Below, piece after piece: positions 56,345 to 64,000 of a stretch of DNA of 64,000 bases (the stretch's first letter is position 1; every line of letters begins with the position of its first letter). The position numbers and the translations under genes are program-made. The DNA comes from Hemerocallis citrina (Eukaryota; Streptophyta; Magnoliopsida; Asparagales; Asphodelaceae): positions 180,463,654 through 180,527,653 of the forward strand of contig CM030368.1 of the NCBI GenBank assembly GCA_017893485.1, read 5' to 3'. The notes beneath the pieces are model-generated. The model saw only the letters and a program-made list of their open reading frames with translations. It was not told the DNA's origin and ran no database searches.

Positions 56345-59300
56345 CAGGCCGGGATTGAAAGGAATTAGGGTTTTGAAGTACTTTTGCAAAATAGTCCTTT
56401 TTCAATTTATTACTTCACATATATACCCTTTCTTAGTCAAAATAAGTTAAATAAATCAAAACTAAATAAAATCTTTTTACCACTAAGTTTTCCAACAACC
56501 CAGCACGGTCCAGAGATAAGAAAATCCTGGATTTACACTCAGGGTGGCAATTTTGCACAAAAGCCCTCCCTTTTGTAATATTTGCAAATACATCATAAGA
56601 TATTCATAAAAATCCAGAAAAATCCGAAATAATATATAGTAATACATATTATAGTTTCCAATAAAAATATTTGACTTTTACCTTCCAGAAAAACATTTGC
56701 ACAAAGATCCAACATAAATTCTATATTTGCAAAAACACCCTTTTTGTTTAAATCTTCACCAAATCGACTTTAAATAAATTTCAAATATATTTAAATTCAA
56801 ATGATGACCATGGAGAACCAAAATATCAGTAAAACGAATTTTCATAGTTTATTTAAGATCCAAACGATTTTTTACATAAAAGCCCCTCTCTTTCGAGATA
56901 TTTGTAAAAATAGTTTCTTTATTCAGAAAAATCCCAAAATTTAGAATACGCTCCATAATAAGTATGGGAACTTATTAAAAATATAAAAATTGTATATGTA
57001 CACCAAAATTATTTGCACGTGTTTCGCACGTGTAAAAAGATAAATCTTTTAGAAAATATTTTATTAAATTTCCAGTAAATCATTTTAATTCATTTTCAAA
57101 TAATTAAAATAATATTTGAAAATACGGGGTTCTACATCACTCCCTCCTTAGAACCTAATTCCACAATTACGGCTAACTTACAACCTAAGTAATAGGGATT
57201 TCTAGCTAATTAGTGTAATCCCTGTTTTCCATTTATGTATTTTTGGGTGTATTTTCTTTTTCCGTATATTTATTCATATTGTATTTCTCCGACTCTTTTT
57301 GAACCGTGTGTTGGATCTTCAATTTCTTTCTATATATTGATTTTTTCGCCTTTATTTGATCTTTTTGATTCAATTGTTTCGTATTATTTCATATCTGTTT
57401 GATCGAGCCATTATTTTTTATCCCCATTATTCTAATTTTTCATATCCTATGTTATTTATTTATTTTTATTCCTATACCTGTTGTTGGATCCTTTGATTTA
57501 AACCCTATTCAATTCCTAGTTGATCTTTAATCCATTATATCTATTTAACCCATTTAAACCCCTTCACACCCAAACCCAATATACTCTACCCATTATCAGA
57601 CCCTATTCTATTCTTATTGGGTTGAGGCCTAATAGCTTTACATCCCAACCCGTTCTAAACCCTAACTCTACTATATTCTACCTATATATATACATTCCCC
57701 TGTTTGCTATACCCTGTTCTAAAACCCTAGCTATTCCCTGTGGCCCTCCCGATCTCATCCTATCCCTTGTCCCAATCTCCCCGTTCCCCTGTGGTGCTCG
57801 ACCCGATCACCAGGCGTTGCCCAGCCCCCCGAGCACCCTGTGCCCCTCCTCTCGACGCTCTGCAGCCCAGCGCAGTGCCGCCCTAACCATCGTTCCCCTG
57901 CATCCCCTATCGTCTTCAGCCCTGATGCAGCCAGCTGCAGACTCCCGGTGCACCTTCTTGCCTCCCTGCGTCGACCACAGCAACAGCCCCACAGCCCGCT
58001 GTGCGTCGTTCCTTTTCGGCATCACGACTAGTAGCAACGGCAGCAGCAAGCATTACCGCCGATGTCCCCGTTCACCCGCCGTCTGTTCCCTATGCACTGT
58101 CTCTCTCTCCTTCCTTCTTGGTGTGCGTGTGTGATCTCGTTGTGATCGTGTGTTCGTGGTTCGTTCGTTCGTTCGTTCGTTGTGTTCATGCCCGGGAATT
58201 CGTTCCCGTTATTCTTGCTCTTGCTTCGTCGTTTCCGTCGTCGTCTCTAAGGCAAGTAATCTGTATTCTTTTTGTTGTGTAATACAAGTACTAAATACTG
58301 ACTGTAGTGTAGTTGTGTTCTAGAGATAATTCTTGTACAAAATTCCTGTTATATCTTGTCTCTATGTGTTGATCCACCCGTAGTTGTTCCATTACACACA
58401 TGACAAGAAATAACTTAGAGATAATCAATTTTTGGTGTATACATGCATATTGTTGTATGATCTTGTATGTTTGATGTGTTAGTAGTAGTATAATTTGTTG
58501 TAAACTTGTTAAATACCCTATACCATGTTGTTTGGACATCTAGTATACCATATTTCGCTTTTTTTTATGATTTAGATGTGTTTCATATGAACTAGTTGAT
58601 TTTATGCATGAAGAAGATTTTTGTTTATGATTGTGATCCTGTTTTGTTCAGTATTTTAGACCCTATTAAGGTCAGTATATGAAAATTATTTTTGAATATG
58701 AATTATAGAGAATTCTGTCTACTTTCCAGAATTTTTGACAGATCTCAATTTCGATTTATAAATTGCAAGTTATGGTTATTTTACTACAGATGTGTAGAAA
58801 ATTTCAAATTATGTTTATATGAATTCTGTATGATTATTTATTTTTATACTGATGTTAAAGGTAATATTTTGATCCAATATTTTGCTGATTACAACTAGAC
58901 TTTATTGGGATTACCCCTTAATTTTTGTGGATTAAATTGATGATTTTTATAAACTATTCTATACTTGCAAATAACTACTTTACTTGCAGAATTTTCATGT
59001 TGTTCAGTAAAGAACCTAAATTTCAACCTGATTCTACTTGCGGTCTATAAAAATGTAACTCCTGTTTTTTGTTTTTCGTATTTTTGGTGTATTTTTCTTC
59101 CTCTTGAGTATTTGTACTCTCTTGTATTTTTTCTTGGACCGTATATTAGAGTTGTTTTCAATATATATTTTATTTTGAGCTCTTTGTGTATGATTTGTTG
59201 TCTTTTTGCTTCGTTCTTCATCTATGTTGTTTTTCTCTTTATTGGATTCTTGTTCCATTCTCTTTGGCTCGTGTGTTTTGGGTGATCATGGTTCCATTTG

Positions 59301-59467
59301 CCTAAACCTATTGTTGTTTATCCTATTTGCAAATTTAAACTTAAACCATCATGTTTATCCCTAACGCAATTGATAAACCAAATCCTAATAACCATTTCCT
59401 ACTACTACTACTTCTATTAAACCCAATACCCATTACCCACTATCCTACTACAAACCCTAATCAAATC

Positions 59468-59477
59468 CTATATAAAC
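59468..59477 (+). promoter_or_regulatory. TATA box of the nested solo LTR
   Basis: CTATATAAAC, followed by a C-rich leader with CTCTCC runs. It is at the equivalent place to the TATA box near 57682 in the outer LTR. Confidence 0.65.
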
Positions 59478-61724
59478 TACCCTACCCGGCCACCATAACC
59501 CTAAACCTAGTCCCTACCGAAATCCCTCCACTGCTCAACCCCCGAAACCCCAACCCTCCTTCTTCCTCGCGCCGCTACCCCGAAACCCAACACCCATCCC
59601 GATCGCCTTTGCCTAGCACCACCCCCTCCCGACTGCTTCATCCCCTTGTCGACCACCTCTCCATCCCGAACACCCTTACACCATTGCCGAGCTCTCCATC
59701 TCCATCTCTCCGTCTCTCCCTTCTACTCTCTTCCGTCCGCCGCCGACGACCAGCAGCAGGAGCAGCAACAGCAGCAGTGCCAGCATCGGCCAGCACCGTC
59801 GCCGTGCATCCCGACCGCTCTCTATCTCTCTCTCTTGGTTGCACGTGCACGTAGTTCACACGTGTGGATCGTTGGTTCTTGGTTCGTGATCGTTTGGTCG
59901 TGATTCTTGTTCGTGGGTTTGTTCGTTGTTGGGATCTATTCCCGTTATTCTTGGTGTTCTTCATTTTCGTCTTCGGTTAAGGCAAGTAACTTGTACTCAA
60001 ATTTCTTTGTATGATACAAGTCAAAAAAATATCGCTTATAGTGTAGTTAGATTCTAGAGACAACTCGTGTGTGTGTTATTTTTGATGGGTTTTGTCTCTA
60101 TTGTGCTATTTGACCATAGTTGCCTCACGACACAAAAATCGACATGAAAACAACTAGGATTTACCGTTCTTGATCTATTCATATATGTGAGATAATTAGG
60201 TGAAATTATGTGTTTGATGAGATCCATGTGAAGTGATGGGTGTGAATATGTTATATACTCTATTTCATGATATTTGGACACTTAGTAGACTTTATTCCAT
60301 GTTTGATTGTGATCGGAATGAGTTTCGTGTGGTTTGTGTTGGTTTTGTTTTCAAGAGAAAATCGGTATTTGTCAATGATCAGTTTTGATTTGTATTTTAG
60401 ACCCTATTAAGGTTAGAATTCTTAATTTTTGTATTAGACATGAATTGTAGAGAAATCCGTCCTCGTTCCAAAATCTCTGACCTTGATTGATTTCGTTTTT
60501 GTATGAGTGAGTTATGGCTATTTTACTACAAAGGTGTATTCTATTTCGAGATTTCGTTTCATGATGATTTTGATGATTAAACTATTTTGATACTAGTGTT
60601 AAATATATTATTTTGATCTGAAACTTTACATAGTATTTTTATATCTATCTAGGGATTACCCAGAATTTTGGTGAATTTTATTGATGAGTTTTATACGCCA
60701 TTTCATGCTTGTTTATGAAAGTTATACTTGCTGTATTTTGCTCGCTGTTCTGTAAAGAATCGTATTTTCACCCTATTTTCTTTTACTGTATGGAAAATAT
60801 TTATGAAATATGAAAGTTAGCTTATTTTTTCTATTTTCATCTTCTTTTGACGGATTTGGATTTCATTTCACGGTTTACGAGATATTACAGTTTTCGTATA
60901 GAAGTATTGGGAATTCCAGATTTGCCAAACTATCGTTTCTTGATGTTTTCTTATTTTCGTTGGCTAAACTAATTTTACTGTAATATTATGAAACTTTATA
61001 TTCTGATACTAGACATATAGGGTATTCCCCCAGATTTTTCCTGAATTTATTTGAGACGTTTTAATGCTGTTTTCCTATAACTGAATATGATTTACTGATT
61101 TCTGGCTGAACGTGTTTTCTAGATTCAAATCAGTTTTGAGTTTTGATTTTGTGAAATACTATATGGCTTATATATAATAGATGGATTCATGTGGAAGTCT
61201 ATTTTCCAGATTTTTTGACGGATTCATATTAGGATTTCAATAGTAACGGAAGTCACTATTTTAGTACTGTACTGTCATGCTGTCCTGAATATGAACATAC
61301 GCTGTTTTGCTCGTTTATGTGACCGTATATCATCTATGCATGTTTATTTGTTTTCCTGAACCTAATACTGATTATAACATGTTCGTTTGATACTATTTCA
61401 TGCACTATAATGTCTGTTGATAACCATAATAAAAGTGATTAAGCCGGGGTTTCTTAATGGAAGATCTAGTAGTGGAAAATATGGAAACGTGTACTTAGAA
61501 GGGAACTAGTGTTCCATACTGTTACTGTTACTATTACTGCTAATGTTATTTTTACTGCTACTGTTACTGTTAATTTTACTACTACTGCTACTATTACTGA
61601 TACCTGAGTACACTGCCCCATTATGCTCCACTATGAAATCTAAAAGCGAAACTGTTTGTTGTAGCAACCATGTGTTATAATATAGGGTGCATGAAGTGCT
61701 ACCTAGCTAGTAATACACACAAGA

Positions 61725-61830
61725 CTGTAAAAACATAAGACTGATACTATTAGACTGATACTGTAGACTGATACTGTCAGACTGATACTGTTGGACTGAT
61801 ACTATTATACTGTTACACTGATATACTGAG
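61725..61830 (+). repeat. Minisatellite-like AGACTGATACTRTT array
   Basis: Six to seven loose copies of a 14-15-bp unit inside the solo LTR. Confidence 0.75.
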
Positions 61831-64000
61831 CTTACTGTTACTAGACACTGTTAGTTGCCATATGACACTATACTTGACACATTCATTTGTACTGATAGTA
61901 TACCATGCTAATTGACTTTGTTTTACCGACTTATGCTAGTTATTACTGTTGATGCATTATTCCATGCTCAATGTACTTGTATCCTACATTATAAATGGTC
62001 CGTAACTTGCATTGATGGGTACTTGTTTTCTCTTTCCTTTTCCTGCAATTATTAATTACAGACCAGGATGGTCAGCTGCCCGATGGCATTGACGAAATGA
62101 GATATTAGCGCTGGATTTCTTGCTTATTAGTATTTCTATTATTGTTGCTTTGAATAATGTATTTTGAGTACTTGGATGATTACTTTGTTTTTGGGCAATG
62201 TGACCTAGGATTTTTGTCTTGTCCAGATTCAGATTTATTTGAGATTAATACATTTTGTTTCAAGTAAATTCTGTTGGTTTGTTAATTCAATTTTGTATGT
62301 GTGTGGTTGACTCTTTTGCTTTCGACTCTGATTACATTGTGAGATGTTGTAAAGATTCCTGAACAGCTTATGAATGATGCAAATCATTCGCGGTTGAGTC
62401 GCGTATCCGTATTCCGTATTCTTTTTGGGAAGCGGGGTGTGACAAAAAACTTTGTGAATATGAGTTGTAGCCTACTATATCTATTTTTTCACCCTTTTGA
62501 CGGATCTGGATTTCGATATGTATTTTGTAATCTATTGTTGTTTTAGTACTGCTGTGTTTATGATTCCAGATTTGCAAATTCGTTGTATCCTGCTTTTTTC
62601 TGATTTTAATAGACTATTCTATCTATGTTGGAAAATTATGAAACTTTATTTTCTGATACTAGACATAATAGGGAATGCCCCAGATTTTTCTTGGATTTAA
62701 TCAGTAAGTTTTGATTATGTTTTCCTGTTTATGAATACGAACTTCTGATTTCTGGCTGAACATGTTTTCTGGATTTAAATCTATTTTGAGACTTGTTTTT
62801 GTGAAATATCATATGACTTATATATATTTGCTGGATTCGGTCGAGGGTCTATTTTTCAGATTTTCTGACGTACCCAGGTTCGCATGTTTATGGCAACGGG
62901 AATCCCAGATTTGGTGCAGTACTGTCTTGTTGTCCTGAACTAGAATTTCCGTTGTCCCAATCTCTTATGAGTTGTATTTCACCTGTGCATGTTTATCTTC
63001 CAACCTGAACCTGATACTTGTTCATGCCATGTTATTCTTGCCCTGTTTTGTACACGTACATGCCTGTGTGATAATAATAACAAAAAACCAAGCCGAGGTT
63101 AAGGGAAAGACCTTAGTAGTGGACAATATAGGTATGTGTATTCAGAAAGGGGCCCGTGTTTTCCATTACTTGATGCCATGTTTCATGATTACATGATTCA
63201 TGCTTGTTATTACTATATGCCATCATGTTTCATGATTACATGATTCATGCTTGTTATTACTATATGCCGCCATGTTTCATGATTACATGATTCATGCCTG
63301 TTAATACTATTTGATGCCATGAGTTCACGATTACGTGATTCGTGCTTGTTACTTGTTACTTGTTACTTGACTTGGCGCCTAAGTACACGGCCCTATAGAA
63401 ACCCACCACTAGAACTAAACGTAATTTGTATGAATGTAGCAACCATGTGGTAAAAACCTGGGACGCATGAAGTGCTACCTATATAGATATAATACAAGAC
63501 TTGAATAGGATAATTGATACTTGACACTTGTTACTCGTTACTTGTTTACATGATACTTGTTTACTTGACACTTGTTACATGCCACTTGCACTCGTTCATC
63601 TTGTCATGCTAGTTGTTCTATTTTGTTGCCATGTCTATTATTCCATGCTATGTTTGCTTCCGCTGTTATTTTATTCTTGTTTATCTTTTCTGTACTTGTG
63701 TCTGCACTACAAGCGACCCGTAACTTGCAATGACGGGCATTTTGTTTCTCTTTCCTTTTTCCTGCAATTTGTTAAATTGCAAATTTTGGAGATTAGCTGC
63801 CAGATGGAGTAGGTAGTCTGAGATTTTAGTTACTGGAGTTCTTGCTATGTTTACTTTCCTGCTATTCTTGAATAAATGTATTGCTACTTGGATTATTTTG
63901 TATTAGGCAATGTGACCCAGAATTATTGACTTGTTCAGATCTGGTTTATTTGAGATTATTACATTTTGTTTCCAGTAAATTCCTGTTGGTATATTGATTC

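Larger units (their letters stand above)
53489..57136 (-). repeat. Long LTR (about 3.6 kb), minus orientation, probably Ty3/gypsy
   Basis: Bounded by TGTAGCGCCCCG on the left and CGGGGTTCTACA on the right. On the minus strand a polypurine-like AAGGAGGGAGTGA (57137-57151) adjoins the start, so this is a 3' LTR. About 60 bp of internal sequence remains before another LTR at 57214. It carries a promoter (56337-56344), a 45-bp repeat array (54220-54520) and a GTCGAC palindrome array (54880-55680). No coding domain is present, so the gypsy assignment rests on length and end style only. Confidence 0.75.
59054..62444 (+). mobile_element. Solo LTR (3.4 kb) nested in an LTR of its own family
   Basis: Starts TGTAACTCCTGTTTT and ends GGGAAGCGGGGTGTGACA, between two copies of AAAAA (59049-59053 and 62445-62449). 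Its first 1.8 kb parallels 57214-59053 in order (T-rich start, TATA box, GC-rich leader, GGCAAGTAA, then GACCCTATTAAGG). The outer LTR resumes after it. No primer site or genes adjoin. Confidence 0.87.
57214..64000 (+). repeat. Long LTR of a gypsy-type element (outer copy), interrupted
   Basis: Starts TGTAATCCCTGTTTTCC at 57214, runs to 59053, is broken by a solo LTR of the same family, resumes at 62450 and continues past the window end. It has a TATA box near 57682-57693 (CTATATATATAC) and a GC-rich leader (57740-58240). Four ~59-bp tandem units around GTTTCATGATTACATGATTC lie at about 63160-63330. Long open frames in the leader have no recognisable domain and I do not call them genes. Confidence 0.8.

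Noticed and set aside
57520..58134. 204-codon plus-strand frame, proline- and serine-rich
   Set aside because: It lies across the TATA box and GC-rich leader of an LTR and has no domain. GC-rich leaders produce such frames by chance.
59351..59854. 167-codon plus-strand frame
   Set aside because: Same situation in the nested solo LTR, including a frame across its TATA box and CAG-rich leader. No recognisable protein.

Overview
This window looks like a repeat-rich chromosome segment of a flowering plant, most likely a eudicot. It is AT-rich, its genes have GT-AG introns, and it is packed with plant transposon superfamilies: Ty1/copia, long-LTR elements of gypsy type, TRIM, L1 LINE, MULE, hAT and PIF/Harbinger-like MITEs. 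I cannot name a genus. No rRNA, tRNA, CRISPR or bacterial operon structure is visible.

Only one ordinary host gene is supported. It lies at 27765-31003 on the minus strand, has four exons joining in frame (640 codons plus stop), and encodes a plant NT-C2 (EEIG1/EHBP1 N-terminal) domain protein. It sits in an island of about 3.9 kb between a copia element (22315-27401) and a MULE (31308-34753). Nearly all remaining sequence is mobile DNA in nested layers, many datable by exact target-site duplications (TSDs).

Layout. 1-~5760: minus-strand copia element cut by the window edge, with a TRIM in its gag (1583-2949, TSD TTGAG). 5940-15931: an old MULE-like element split by a 7.76-kb two-gene MULE (6367-14130, TSD CCCAAGAGA) and a 1.1-kb non-autonomous MULE (14283-15390). 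16002-18840: MITEs and GC-rich non-autonomous elements. 19052-~21380: decayed minus-strand LTR with a 3' LINE tail inside. 22315-27401: young copia element with full structure. 31308-34753: deleted MULE. 35040-36140: LINE RNase H remnant split by a copia solo LTR (TSD TCTGG). 36148-37680: MITEs, including two Micron-like elements inside (TA)n. 37690-39985: plus-strand LINE. 39986-47801: decayed copia element whose 3' LTR carries a second TRIM (TSD ATCTG). 47802-~53400: minus-strand LINE split by a 670-bp element and by a hAT transposon (49499-52784, TSD CGGATCGA) that carries an NLR-type LRR exon. 53489-57136: 3.6-kb minus-strand LTR with a large array of GTCGAC-centred palindromes. 57214-64000: long plus-strand LTR with a 3.4-kb solo LTR of the same family inside it (TSD AAAAA).

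The most interesting system is the two-gene MULE at 6367-14130. Its two ~500-bp terminal inverted repeats each carry a TATA box and leader. They drive, from opposite ends, a plant mobile domain (PMD) gene and a MuDR-type transposase gene that converge on a palindrome-rich centre. This resembles mudrA/mudrB of maize MuDR with a PMD protein in the second slot. All four MULE-type elements here share one end design: tandem ~30-bp repeats at the tip, followed by a family-specific palindromic word iterated through the TIR.
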